The notes beneath the pieces were generated by a model, which was not told where the DNA came from, made no database searches, and saw nothing but the letters and a program-made list of their open reading frames with translations. A stretch of DNA of 64,000 nt from Lachnospiraceae bacterium. Its GTDB lineage: Bacteria; Bacillota; Clostridia; Lachnospirales; Lachnospiraceae. The position numbers were made by a program, and so were the translations under genes. The stretch covers positions 1-64,000 of the forward strand of contig CAJTIU010000029.1 in the NCBI GenBank assembly GCA_910576335.1. The letters are read 5' to 3'. Positions 52,483-60,768 of this stretch are shown here, piece after piece. Within the stretch, counting starts at the first letter, position 1. The number at the start of each line of letters is the position of its first letter.

Positions 52483-53694
52483 ATGAAATATGTAGTAGTG
52501 TTAAGTGACGGAATGGCGGGACGTCCCCTTGAGGAGCTCCAGGGTCTGACGACTCTGGAGGCAGCAAAAACACCGGTGATGGATGCGCTGGCAAAGACAT
52601 CTGAGCTTGGAATGGCTTCCATGGTGCCTGAGGGCATGGCTCCGGGCAGCGATACGGCGAATCTGGCGGTTATGGGATATGATCCGAAAATTTATTATAC
52701 GGGACGCTCCCCTCTTGAGGCGCTGAGTATCGGAGTGGAGATGGAAAAGACAGATGTTTCCTTCCGCTGCAATCTTGTAACATTAAGCGAGGAGGACTGC
52801 CCTTATGAGGAGCGGACGATTCTTGACCACAGCTCGGACGAAATCAGTACAGAGGATGCAGCGGTGCTTATAGAGGAACTTAAGAAGGGACTTAAAGCGG
52901 AAGGGTATCACTTCTATGTGGGAACAAGCTACCGCCATCTGCTGGTGCAAAAAGACGGAGAGGTAACAGAGCTTACACCGCCCCATGATATACTGACAAA
53001 AAAGATCGGAGCACATCTGCCCTCTGACAGCATGCTTCTTAATATGATGAAAAAAAGCTATGAGATCCTTAAGGAACATCCCATTAATACAGAGCGGAGA
53101 AGGAAGGGATTAAATCCTGCCAATTCAGCCTGGTTCTGGGGAGCCGGAAGGAAGCCGGCCCTTGCATCCTTTGAAAAAAAGACCGGAAAAAGGGGTGTGA
53201 TGATCTCTGCCGTTGACCTGTTGAAGGGCATTGCAGTGGGCGCGGGGATGGAACGTGTGATTGTAGACGGCGCTAACGGAGGCCTGCACACAAACTATGC
53301 CGGCAAGGCACAGGCAGCAGTGAAGGCGCTGACAGAGGATGGATATGACTTTGCCTATATCCATGTGGAGGCACCAGATGAGATGGGGCATCAGGGAAGC
53401 ATGAAGGATAAGATTACGGCAATCGAGCATGTAGACGGTGAGGTTTTAAGGATTGTGACAGAGGGACTGAAAAAGGCAGGGGAGGATTACAGGCTTCTGC
53501 TTCTTCCAGATCACCCCACGCCGGTTGCGGTGCGTACCCATACGGGTGACCCGGTACCCTGGCTTCTGTATGACAGCACAAAAAGGATGAAAGGGAAGCC
53601 GGCTTATAATGAAAAAACCGCCGCACAGACCGGAAATAACTGGCCGGAGGGATATCGGCTCCTCGGGCATTTACTACAGGAGGACATATGCTAA
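52483..53694 (+). CDS. ApgM-family cofactor-independent phosphoglycerate mutase; candidate homoserine kinase
   Basis: The 403-residue metalloenzyme belongs to the archaeal-type phosphoglycerate mutase branch of the alkaline phosphatase superfamily: VVLSDGMAGRP (metal Asp), APGSDTANLAVMGYDP (Ser nucleophile), HVEAPDEMGHQG and LLLPDHPTPV. A subgroup of this family has long been proposed to be a non-homologous homoserine kinase because it clusters with threonine genes. Here it sits between hom and lysC and overlaps lysC by 7 bp, exactly that context. Mutase activity in glycolysis is the alternative. Confidence 0.85.
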   Translation: MKYVVVLSDGMAGRPLEELQGLTTLEAAKTPVMDALAKTSELGMASMVPEGMAPGSDTANLAVMGYDPKIYYTGRSPLEALSIGVEMEKTDVSFRCNLVTLSEEDCPYEERTILDHSSDEISTEDAAVLIEELKKGLKAEGYHFYVGTSYRHLLVQKDGEVTELTPPHDILTKKIGAHLPSDSMLLNMMKKSYEILKEHPINTERRRKGLNPANSAWFWGAGRKPALASFEKKTGKRGVMISAVDLLKGIAVGAGMERVIVDGANGGLHTNYAGKAQAAVKALTEDGYDFAYIHVEAPDEMGHQGSMKDKITAIEHVDGEVLRIVTEGLKKAGEDYRLLLLPDHPTPVAVRTHTGDPVPWLLYDSTKRMKGKPAYNEKTAAQTGNNWPEGYRLLGHLLQEDIC

Positions 53695-54896
53695 TCGTAA
53701 AAAAATTCGGCGGCAGCTCCGTCGCAAACAAGGAGAGAATTTTCAATGTAGCCAGGCGCTGCATTGAAGATTATAAGGCAGGGCATGATGTAGTTGTGGT
53801 ACTGTCTGCCATGGGAAATACGACAGATGAGCTCATAGCCCTTGCAGAAAGTATCAACCCAAAGGCAAAGAAGAGAGAGATGGATATGCTCCTTACAACC
53901 GGGGAGCAGGTGTCAGTGGCGCTTATGGCTATGGCTGTGCAGTCCCTTGATGTTCCGGCAGTATCTTTGAATGCGTTCCAGGTTATGATGTATTCCACTT
54001 CGCGTTATGGGAATGCGAGATTCAAACGAGTGGACACAAAGCGGATTCTGCATGAGCTGGATTCCAGGAAAATTGTCATTGTTACAGGATTCCAGGGAGT
54101 AAATAAATATGAGGATATCACGACTCTCGGAAGAGGAGGCTCGGATACAACGGCGGTGGCCCTCGCGGCGGTTCTTCACGCGGACAAGTGCGAGATCTAC
54201 ACAGATGTGGAGGGCGTCTATACTGCCGACCCCCGTGTGGTAAAGAATGCCAGGAAGCTGGATGTGATCACTTATGATGAGATGCTGGAGCTGGCAAGCC
54301 TTGGAGCCAGGGTGCTTCACAACCGTTCTGTGGAGATGGCAAAGAAATACAATGTTGAGCTGGTAGTGCGTTCCAGCCTGAATGATTCAGAGGGAACAGT
54401 GGTAAGGGAGGCTTCAAATATGGAAAAAATGTTAGTGACCGGCGTTGCTGCCGACAGAAATACGGTCAGGATATCTGTGATTGGTGTGGAGGATAAGCCG
54501 GGAACCGCGTTCCGGATCTTTGACACACTGGCAAAAAACAATATTAATGTAGATATTATCCTCCAGTCCGTGGGACGGGAAGGAACAAAGGACATCTCCT
54601 TTACCGTGGCCGGGGATGACCTGGAACAGGCTCTTAAGGTACTGGAGGTGAATAAGGAGAGGCTTACCATACAGGAGATTACGTACAATGAAAATGTGGC
54701 GAAGCTCTCTGTTGTGGGAGCCGGTATGATGAGCAATCCGGGAGTAGCAGCGAGGATGTTCGAGGCACTGTATAACTCCCGCATCAATATTAATATGATT
54801 TCCACATCAGAGATCAGAATTACGGTGCTTGTGGCAGAGAAGGATATTGACAAGGCAATGAATGCAGTTCATGACGGGTTTGCTGTTCCAGAATAA
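53688..54896 (+). CDS. lysC: Aspartate kinase
   Basis: The 402-residue enzyme phosphorylates aspartate, the entry step to lysine, threonine and methionine. It begins IVKKFGGSSVANKERI (catalytic Lys and Gly-rich loop), has TLGRGGSDTTAVALA and YTDVEGVYTADPR, and two C-terminal ACT domains (from about residue 265) for feedback inhibition. The ATG lies inside the end of the previous gene, with AGGAGG upstream, indicating coupled translation. It is convergent with an XRE gene only one base away, with no visible terminator between. Confidence 0.96.
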   Translation: MLIVKKFGGSSVANKERIFNVARRCIEDYKAGHDVVVVLSAMGNTTDELIALAESINPKAKKREMDMLLTTGEQVSVALMAMAVQSLDVPAVSLNAFQVMMYSTSRYGNARFKRVDTKRILHELDSRKIVIVTGFQGVNKYEDITTLGRGGSDTTAVALAAVLHADKCEIYTDVEGVYTADPRVVKNARKLDVITYDEMLELASLGARVLHNRSVEMAKKYNVELVVRSSLNDSEGTVVREASNMEKMLVTGVAADRNTVRISVIGVEDKPGTAFRIFDTLAKNNINVDIILQSVGREGTKDISFTVAGDDLEQALKVLEVNKERLTIQEITYNENVAKLSVVGAGMMSNPGVAARMFEALYNSRININMISTSEIRITVLVAEKDIDKAMNAVHDGFAVPE

Positions 54897-54897
54897 A

Positions 54898-55332
54898 TTA
54901 TTGCTTACTGTTGTTAAGGAAACCGGTAATCAGCCTTTTATTATCTTCAGACAGGGAACGAAAGGAAGAGATAAATTCAAGCTCCTTGTTAGTGAGGTAT
55001 ATGGAATTGTCGGTTTCTTTGCATTCAGCATAGGTGTAATAAGAGGCGGCAGATTCTTTTATACCGTCATAGAACGGATTATCATCAGGTTCAGGAGGGT
55101 CATCGGCATCCGGGCTGGCGGCGGACAGATCCTTTAATATAAGATCGTCAATGCATATATTGTAAAACAAGGAAAGGCGCACCAGTGTATCCAGATCAGG
55201 GGTGCGCTCACATCTTTCATAATTTGAGTACGCCTGCCTGGACAGATTGAGTATTTCTTCCATTTCCTGTTGGTTTAGACGGTATTTCTTGCGCAGATAA
55301 CGCAGATTTTTCGCCAGTTGTATATTGGGCAT
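54898..55332 (-). CDS. XRE-family HTH regulator
   Basis: The 144-residue protein has an N-terminal HTH_3 domain (LAKNLRYLRKKYRLNQQEMEE, then SRQAYSNYERCERTPDLDTL) and an acidic, Pro/Asp-rich linker near residue 75 (DADDPPEPDDN). The C-terminal part (ELEFISSFRSLSEDNKRLITGFL) resembles the end region of many small Clostridial XRE repressors. Target genes are unknown. It is convergent with lysC. Confidence 0.85.
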   Translation of the reverse strand: MPNIQLAKNLRYLRKKYRLNQQEMEEILNLSRQAYSNYERCERTPDLDTLVRLSLFYNICIDDLILKDLSAASPDADDPPEPDDNPFYDGIKESAASYYTYAECKETDNSIYLTNKELEFISSFRSLSEDNKRLITGFLNNSKQ

Positions 55333-55464
55333 GCCATGCTCCTCCGGGTGGTTCGTCTTTAGATATCTAGGTCAGTAACAGACTTAGTATAGCAATATAC
55401 CCGGTAGAATTGATAATATGCAACGGAACGTAGAAAAAATTAAAATGCAACAATTTGTTGCATT

Positions 55465-55911
55465 TTAGCCGGTCTGACTCAGAGAGCTGTTGTGATATTT
55501 TCCTGAAAAGGTTACATCTTCTCCGAACCATGCCGGAGGAACAAAGGATGCTGCCTGTGCTTCATCCAGGAATTCTACCTCTGCAAGAGTGAGAGGTGCA
55601 AGCTCACCTTCGAAGAGATCAAGCTCGGCAGTGAGCCCTTCCCGCAGGGGAATCATATAACGGCGCTTCCGGATCAGACGGCCGTCGATTTTTTTGAGAA
55701 GATGGCAGTAGGCCTCTCTGGTGAGGGGGAGATTGTATTCCTGCCTGGTCATGAGTCCCTTTGATTTGTAAGTGAGTTCGTATTTCTCATTGTCCTTTCG
55801 TATGCGGATGACAGGGTCTGTACTCAGATAACCCTGTTCAATGATACGGCACGGAAAAGTATCCAGCCGCTCCGGAAGCGTCAGGACTAGAAATTTGCGT
55901 TCAATTTCCAT
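55465..55911 (-). CDS. CYTH-domain (triphosphate tunnel) protein
   Basis: The 148-residue protein starts MEIERKFLV, the E-x-E-x-K signature of the CYTH superfamily, and continues with alternating charged strands (IRIRKDNEKYELTYKSKG, LTAELDLFEGELAPLTLAEVEF) that form the tunnel. Bacterial members hydrolyse inorganic triphosphate or related substrates. ATG 55911 is chosen over 55929 because AAGGGG is well spaced and the EIERKF motif begins the domain. An inverted-repeat element lies directly upstream. Confidence 0.88.
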   Translation of the reverse strand: MEIERKFLVLTLPERLDTFPCRIIEQGYLSTDPVIRIRKDNEKYELTYKSKGLMTRQEYNLPLTREAYCHLLKKIDGRLIRKRRYMIPLREGLTAELDLFEGELAPLTLAEVEFLDEAQAASFVPPAWFGEDVTFSGKYHNSSLSQTG

Positions 55912-55939
55912 GGTAATTACCCCTTTCATGTAATGATGT

Positions 55940-56010
55940 AAGCGTCAAAAGGTATTTTGACGCGTCATGCTTTTTCGTGCAAGCATGAAACGCATAATCT
56001 TTTGACGCTT
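55940..56010. repeat. Nested inverted repeat with GCGTCAAAA/TTTTGACGC half-sites
   Basis: AAGCGTCAAAAG (55940-55951) is mirrored by CTTTTGACGCTT (55999-56010), with an inner CATGCTT (55966-55972) / AAGCATG (55981-55987) stem. In addition GCGTCAAAA-ggta-TTTTGACGC (55942-55963) is itself a perfect palindrome. It may be an operator for the CYTH gene or the DJ-1-like gene, or a small repeat element; a single copy occurs upstream of typA. Confidence 0.6.
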
Positions 56011-56049
56011 GTATCATGTAATAGATTAATAGCTACAATTATAATTTAG

Positions 56050-56078
56050 TTTACACAAAAAGTAAACGGTGTTAATAT
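56050..56078 (+). promoter_or_regulatory. Promoter of the DJ-1-like gene
   Basis: TTTACA (56050-56055) and TAATAT (56073-56078) are 17 bp apart and the gene starts 33 bp downstream with AGGAGG in between. Confidence 0.6.
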
Positions 56079-56110
56079 TGAAATAGATAAGGACAGGAGG
56101 AAAGATAAAA

Positions 56111-56659
56111 ATGAAGAAAGTAAGTGTTCTGCTTGCAGAAGGTTTTGAAGAGATTGAGGCTTTGTCGGTGGTGGATCTGCTCAGGAGAGCGAGAATCTAT
56201 GTGGATACAGTTTCCATTTCTGATGAATATATGGTGCGGGGATCCCACGGAATTGCAGTCCAGACAGAAGACCTGTTTGAAGAGGTGAACTTTGCCGATT
56301 TTGACATGGTGGTGCTCCCGGGCGGACTTCCGGGGACCACGAATCTTGGAAATCACTCTGGCGTAAGAAGAGTCGTTACAGATTTTGCAGAGAACGGGAA
56401 ATATGTTGCGGCGATCTGCGCGGCTCCGACTGTGTTAAGCGAACTGGGGCTATTAAAGGGAAAGAGGGTCACCTGTTATCCGGATATGGAGAGAAAGATT
56501 ACCGGTGCGGTTCTTACCGGAGCCCCGGTTATGGAAGATGGAAATATCATTACAGGACAGGGAGTGGGAGCGGCAGTTGACTTTGCACTGAAGCTGATTG
56601 CAGTTCTCGCGGGAAGTGAAAAGGCCGGCGAGATCGCGGACGCAATTGTATATCAATAG
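56111..56659 (+). CDS. DJ-1/PfpI family protein (YajL-like)
   Basis: The 182-residue protein shows VLLAEGFEEIEALSVVDLLRR, DFDMVVLPGGLPG and the nucleophile elbow AAICAAPTVL with the reactive cysteine near residue 103. Length and the conserved Glu near residue 15 fit the DJ-1/YajL branch, linked to oxidative or carbonyl stress. AGGAGG precedes the ATG. A lipoprotein gene follows after 18 bp and may be co-transcribed. Confidence 0.92.
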   Translation: MKKVSVLLAEGFEEIEALSVVDLLRRARIYVDTVSISDEYMVRGSHGIAVQTEDLFEEVNFADFDMVVLPGGLPGTTNLGNHSGVRRVVTDFAENGKYVAAICAAPTVLSELGLLKGKRVTCYPDMERKITGAVLTGAPVMEDGNIITGQGVGAAVDFALKLIAVLAGSEKAGEIADAIVYQ

Positions 56660-56677
56660 GTAACAAAGGACAGACAG

Positions 56678-57340
56678 ATGAAAAAATGGAGAAACGGAAT
56701 ATTCCTTATGATTCTATGCGCGGTATTTCTGTGTACAGGATGCAGAGGAGACTTTGACGCTGCCGGTTATACAGAGGCACTTCTTCATCTTATGTTTCAG
56801 GGAGATACAAAAGAGGCGATGAAGAGAATCGACGGAGCCACTTATGACTCGCTGATGCAGAAATACCAGGAATCAATTGATACCTTTACGACAAATGTTA
56901 TTACAAGCCAGTTTGACATCAGTGAGACAAAATATGAGCAGTTTGCGGAGCTTACGGCAGAGATTTTTTCGATTATGCGCTACGAGGTTACGGGTGCCAG
57001 CGAGAGCGGGGATCAGGAATACGAGGTGTCGGTATCCATACAGCCTGCAGATATCTTCGTAAGGTTTCAGGAGCTCCTTACCGCAGATTCTCTTGAAATG
57101 GCAGAGGAGATCAAAGCAGGAAAGTATACGGGGACGGACGAAGAGGCCGGACGGAAGATTCTTGCGGACATTGTGAATCATGCCTATGAACTCTTAGGCT
57201 CTGCCTGTAACCGTGTAGAGTATGGAGAGAAAAAAACCGTCATACTCAGGGTAAGGGCAGATGAAAATAATGAATATTCCATTGATAAAGAAGATATGAG
57301 TAACCTGATCACAAAAATACTTCGTTTAGATGAAATGTAG
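56678..57340 (+). CDS. Lipoprotein of unknown function
   Basis: The 220-residue product has a lipoprotein signal (IFLMILCAVFLCTGC, lipobox CTGC), so it is anchored on the outer face of the membrane. The mature part is helical and acidic (AAGYTEALLHLMFQGDTKEAMK onward). It recalls the DUF5105-type lipoproteins of gut Firmicutes, but this is not certain. It follows the DJ-1-like gene by 18 bp. Function unknown. Confidence 0.75.
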   Translation: MKKWRNGIFLMILCAVFLCTGCRGDFDAAGYTEALLHLMFQGDTKEAMKRIDGATYDSLMQKYQESIDTFTTNVITSQFDISETKYEQFAELTAEIFSIMRYEVTGASESGDQEYEVSVSIQPADIFVRFQELLTADSLEMAEEIKAGKYTGTDEEAGRKILADIVNHAYELLGSACNRVEYGEKKTVILRVRADENNEYSIDKEDMSNLITKILRLDEM

Positions 57341-57381
57341 GACTGGATATTTGAAAAGGTTTGTGTTATACTTCTGTAGTG

Positions 57382-57396
57382 AATGTAACTGTGAAG
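57382..57396 (+). repeat. Partial copy of the two-hairpin repeat (ATGTAACTGTGAAGG)
   Basis: Only the ATGTAACTGTGAAGG segment of the repeat is kept here, in the tig leader. A likely -10 box TATACT (57367-57372) lies just upstream, so the repeat segment would begin the tig transcript. Confidence 0.5.
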
Positions 57397-57446
57397 GCGG
57401 CGGATGGCCACACATGCCGCTTTCAGGCAATAGGAGGAAATAATAG

Positions 57447-58733
57447 ATGAGTTTACAGGTAGAAAAGTTAGAAAAAAACATGGCGAAGCTGACGATCGAA
57501 GTTTCTGCCGATGATCTGGAAAAAGCGCTTCAGAACGCATATAAGAAGCAAAAAAATAAGATCAGCCTCCCGGGCTTCCGCAAAGGCAAGGTTCCGCGCC
57601 AGATGATTGAGAAGATGTACGGCCCGGAGGTTTTTTATGATGATGCGGCGAATGAGCTGATGCCGAAGGCATATGCAGATGCATACGATGAGAGCGGACT
57701 TGAGATTGTGTCCCAGCCGGAGATTGATGTGGTACAGCTGGAGAAGGGAAAACCCTTCATCTTTACGGCGGAGATTGCCACAAAGCCGGAGGTAACTTTA
57801 GGAGAGTACAAGGGCCTTGAGGTTGAAAAGATCTCGGATCATGTAACTGAGGAAGAGGTAGACGAAAAGGTCGGGGAGGAAGCAGAGAAGAATGCCAGAA
57901 CCGTTGCAGTAGAGAACCGTCCGGTACAGGATGGAGACGAGGTGATTCTGGATTTTGACGGATATGTGGACGGAGAAGCATTCGAGGGAGGTAAGGGCGA
58001 GAACTATCCTCTTACGATTGGTTCCGGTTCCTTTATCCCGGGCTTTGAAGAACAGCTTGTGGGTGTAGAGCCTGAGACCGAGACCGAGGTACATGTGACC
58101 TTCCCGGAGGATTACCATGCAGAAAACCTTAAGGGGAAGGATGCTGTGTTTAAGTGCATAGTTCATGAGATCAAGACAAAGGAGCTTCCGGAGATTGATG
58201 ATGAATTTGCGGCAGAAGTATCAGAATTTGATACATTAGAGGAATATAAAGCCGATGTAAAGGCAAAGCTTAAGGAACAGAAGGCCAGAGAGGGCAGGGA
58301 AAAGCAGGAGGATCAGGCTGTAGAAAAGGCAGTGGAGAATGCTGCCATGGAGCTGCCGGAGGCCATGATCAAGACACAGCTTCGTCAGGCTGAGGAGGAT
58401 TTTGCCCGCAGGATGCAGATGCAGGGCCTTACTATGGAGCAGTATTATCAGTTTACTGGAATGACCCGTGAAAAGATGCAGGAAGAGATGCGGGAAGAGG
58501 TTGTAAAGCGCATCAGGACCCGTCTTGTGTTAGAGGCTATTGTGAAGGCGGAGAATATTGAGGTTTCTGAAGAAAAATTCCGGGAAGAGATTGAGAAGAT
58601 GGCAGAAGCCTATAAGATGGAAGCTGATAAGATGGAAGAATATATGGGAGAAAGAGAAAAAGAGCAGATGAAGCAGGACATTGCGGTCCAGGAGGCGATC
58701 ACATTCCTTGCAGATCATGCAGCGGAAAAATAG
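57447..58733 (+). CDS. tig: Trigger factor (ribosome-associated chaperone)
   Basis: The 428-residue peptidyl-prolyl isomerase has an N-terminal ribosome-binding domain with the signature FRKGKVPR near residue 45, a central FKBP domain ([27 protein letters not shown]) and a helical C-terminal chaperone region. It binds nascent chains at the exit tunnel. AGGAGG at 57432-57437 precedes ATG 57447. It leads the tig-clpP-clpX-lon cluster. Confidence 0.96.
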   Translation: MSLQVEKLEKNMAKLTIEVSADDLEKALQNAYKKQKNKISLPGFRKGKVPRQMIEKMYGPEVFYDDAANELMPKAYADAYDESGLEIVSQPEIDVVQLEKGKPFIFTAEIATKPEVTLGEYKGLEVEKISDHVTEEEVDEKVGEEAEKNARTVAVENRPVQDGDEVILDFDGYVDGEAFEGGKGENYPLTIGSGSFIPGFEEQLVGVEPETETEVHVTFPEDYHAENLKGKDAVFKCIVHEIKTKELPEIDDEFAAEVSEFDTLEEYKADVKAKLKEQKAREGREKQEDQAVEKAVENAAMELPEAMIKTQLRQAEEDFARRMQMQGLTMEQYYQFTGMTREKMQEEMREEVVKRIRTRLVLEAIVKAENIEVSEEKFREEIEKMAEAYKMEADKMEEYMGEREKEQMKQDIAVQEAITFLADHAAEK

Positions 58734-58749
58734 TTTTAGGAGGTCATTC

Positions 58750-59331
58750 ATGAGTTTAGTACCCTATGTCATTGAACAGACCAGCCGTGGAGAACGTTCC
58801 TACGACATCTATTCAAGACTGTTAAAGGACAGGATTATATTTTTGGGAGAGGAAGTAACAGACGTATCAGCCAGTGTAATTGTTGCGCAGCTTTTGTTTC
58901 TGGAGGCTGAGGATCCGGAGAAGGATATCCATCTGTATATTAACAGCCCGGGCGGCTCTGTAAGTGCGGGTCTGGCGATTTATGATACGATGCAGTATAT
59001 TAAGTGCGATATTGAGACGATTTGCATCGGCATGGCGGCTAGTATGGGATCGTTCCTTCTTGCAGGAGGAACGAAGGGAAAGAGACTGGCGCTTCCGAAT
59101 GCGGAGATAATGATCCATCAGCCGTCAGGAGGTGCGCAGGGGCAGGCAACAGAGATTCAGATTGCCGCTGAGCACATATTAAAGACAAGGCAGAAGCTGA
59201 ACCAGATTCTGTCGGACAATACCGGCCAGCCGCTGGATGTCATCCGTATTGATACAGAGAGAGATAATTTTATGTCTGCCAAGGACGCAAAAAAATACGG
59301 CCTGATAGATGAGGTTATCACAAAACGTTAG
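58750..59331 (+). CDS. clpP: ATP-dependent Clp protease proteolytic subunit
   Basis: The 193-residue serine protease has the triad Ser98 (GMAASMG), His123 (MIHQPSGG) and Asp172 (RDNFMSA). It forms the tetradecameric chamber used with ClpX. ATG 58750 is chosen over an upstream in-frame codon because AGGAGGT at 58738-58744 is well spaced and the protein then starts [16 protein letters not shown] as in the family. It begins 16 bp after tig. Confidence 0.97.
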   Translation: MSLVPYVIEQTSRGERSYDIYSRLLKDRIIFLGEEVTDVSASVIVAQLLFLEAEDPEKDIHLYINSPGGSVSAGLAIYDTMQYIKCDIETICIGMAASMGSFLLAGGTKGKRLALPNAEIMIHQPSGGAQGQATEIQIAAEHILKTRQKLNQILSDNTGQPLDVIRIDTERDNFMSAKDAKKYGLIDEVITKR

Positions 59332-59345
59332 GAAAGGGGTAACTT

Positions 59346-59376
59346 GCATGTCACTGCGAAGGTGCTGAGCAGTTAC
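59346..59376 (+). repeat. Partial copy of the two-hairpin repeat between clpP and clpX
   Basis: GCATGTCACTGCGAAGG (59346-59362) and CAGTTAC (59370-59376) match the second hairpin of the repeat at 27761-27788 with a few changes. It occupies the short clpP-clpX spacer just upstream of the clpX ribosome binding site. Confidence 0.55.
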
Positions 59377-59390
59377 GGAAAGGGTAAGGT

Positions 59391-60650
59391 ATGGCAGGAA
59401 GATTTGACAACCAGGTGAGATGTTCATTCTGTAATAAGACGCAGGCCCAGGCAAATAAGCTGATTTCAGGCCCGAATGGGATCTATATCTGCGATGAGTG
59501 CGTAGAAGTGTGTGCGGAAATTATAGAAGAAGAGATGACATATGATGAAGAAGGCGTGTGGAGCCCCTTTTCAGATATCAATCTTCTGAAGCCGGAAGAG
59601 ATTAAGGAGTTTCTTGACCAGTATGTGATTGGCCAGGATGAGGCGAAGAAGGTATTATCAGTTGCTGTATATAATCATTATAAGAGAATTATGGCAGAAC
59701 GGGATCTCGGTGTGGAGCTGAATAAGAGCAATATTCTGATGCTCGGACCCACCGGGTGCGGAAAGACACTCCTTGCACAGTCCCTTGCAAAGATATTGAA
59801 TGTTCCGTTTGCGATTGCAGATGCGACTGCCCTTACGGAAGCCGGTTATGTAGGCGAGGATGTGGAGAATATTCTCCTGAAGATTATCCAGGCGGCAGAG
59901 GGAGACATTGAGCGTGCAGAGTATGGAATCATCTACATTGATGAGATAGATAAGATTACGAGAAAATCAGAGAATCCTTCTATCACGAGAGATGTATCAG
60001 GAGAAGGCGTCCAACAGGCGCTTCTTAAGATTATTGAAGGTACTGTTGCGAATGTTCCGCCCCAGGGCGGCAGGAAGCATCCCCATCAGGAGCTGATTCA
60101 GATTGACACGACGAATATTCTGTTTATCTGCGGCGGAGCCTTTGAGGGAATTGACAAGATTATTGAAAAGCGGATTGATCAGAAGTCTATTGGTTTCAAT
60201 GCAGTGATTGCCGGAAACCGTGAGGAGGATGTAGATCAGCTTCTAAGCCAGGTGCTTCCGCAGGATTTGGTGAAGTTCGGGCTAATTCCAGAGCTTGTGG
60301 GCCGTGTTCCGGTAACAGTTGCACTGGAGATGTTAGATAAGGAGGCGCTGATCCGTATTCTGACTGAGCCGCGCAACGCTATTGTGAAACAGTATCAGAA
60401 AATGCTGGAGCTTGACGGGGTTGAGCTTGTATTTGATGAGGAAGCGCTCGAAGAGATTGCCGGGATTACATTAAAGAGAAAGACAGGCGCGAGAGGCCTT
60501 CGGGCGATTATGGAAAATATTATGATGGATATTATGTACCGGGCTCCGTCTGATGAGACATTGAAGTTCTGCCGGATTACTGCAGAGACCGTGAGGGACA
60601 ATAGAGAGCCTGAGTATGAGCGTATGTCCGTGAAAACTGAAAGTGCATAA
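59391..60650 (+). CDS. clpX: ATP-dependent Clp protease ATP-binding subunit ClpX
   Basis: The 419-residue AAA+ unfoldase has an N-terminal zinc-binding domain with CSFCNK and CDECVEVC, Walker [13 protein letters not shown] near residue 120, Walker [10 protein letters not shown], and the C-terminal sensor-2 region [12 protein letters not shown]. It delivers tagged proteins to ClpP. A modest GGGTAAGG precedes the ATG. A good terminator follows. Confidence 0.97.
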   Translation: MAGRFDNQVRCSFCNKTQAQANKLISGPNGIYICDECVEVCAEIIEEEMTYDEEGVWSPFSDINLLKPEEIKEFLDQYVIGQDEAKKVLSVAVYNHYKRIMAERDLGVELNKSNILMLGPTGCGKTLLAQSLAKILNVPFAIADATALTEAGYVGEDVENILLKIIQAAEGDIERAEYGIIYIDEIDKITRKSENPSITRDVSGEGVQQALLKIIEGTVANVPPQGGRKHPHQELIQIDTTNILFICGGAFEGIDKIIEKRIDQKSIGFNAVIAGNREEDVDQLLSQVLPQDLVKFGLIPELVGRVPVTVALEMLDKEALIRILTEPRNAIVKQYQKMLELDGVELVFDEEALEEIAGITLKRKTGARGLRAIMENIMMDIMYRAPSDETLKFCRITAETVRDNREPEYERMSVKTESA

Positions 60651-60652
60651 CG

Positions 60653-60684
60653 AAAAACGGACGCAAGAAGTTGTGTCCGTTTTT
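60653..60684 (+). terminator. Intrinsic terminator after clpX
   Basis: AAAAACGGACGCAA (60653-60666) pairs with TTGTGTCCGTTTTT (60671-60684), one mismatch, around a 4-nt loop and ends in five T. It starts 3 bp after the clpX stop. Confidence 0.85.
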
Positions 60685-60708
60685 GTTAGAACTGTAGGAA
60701 CCTGTTAT

Positions 60709-60750
60709 GGTAATTGCCTGGCATATCTCTGCAGATGCCGGGCAATTACC
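60709..60750 (+). other. Hairpin in the lon leader
   Basis: GGTAATTGCCTGGCAT (60709-60724) pairs with ATGCCGGGCAATTACC (60735-60750), one G-U, around a 10-nt loop. It lies 18 bp before lon, just ahead of the AAAGGAG site, and has no T run. Confidence 0.75.
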
Positions 60751-60768
60751 TGATAAAGGAGAGTATAT

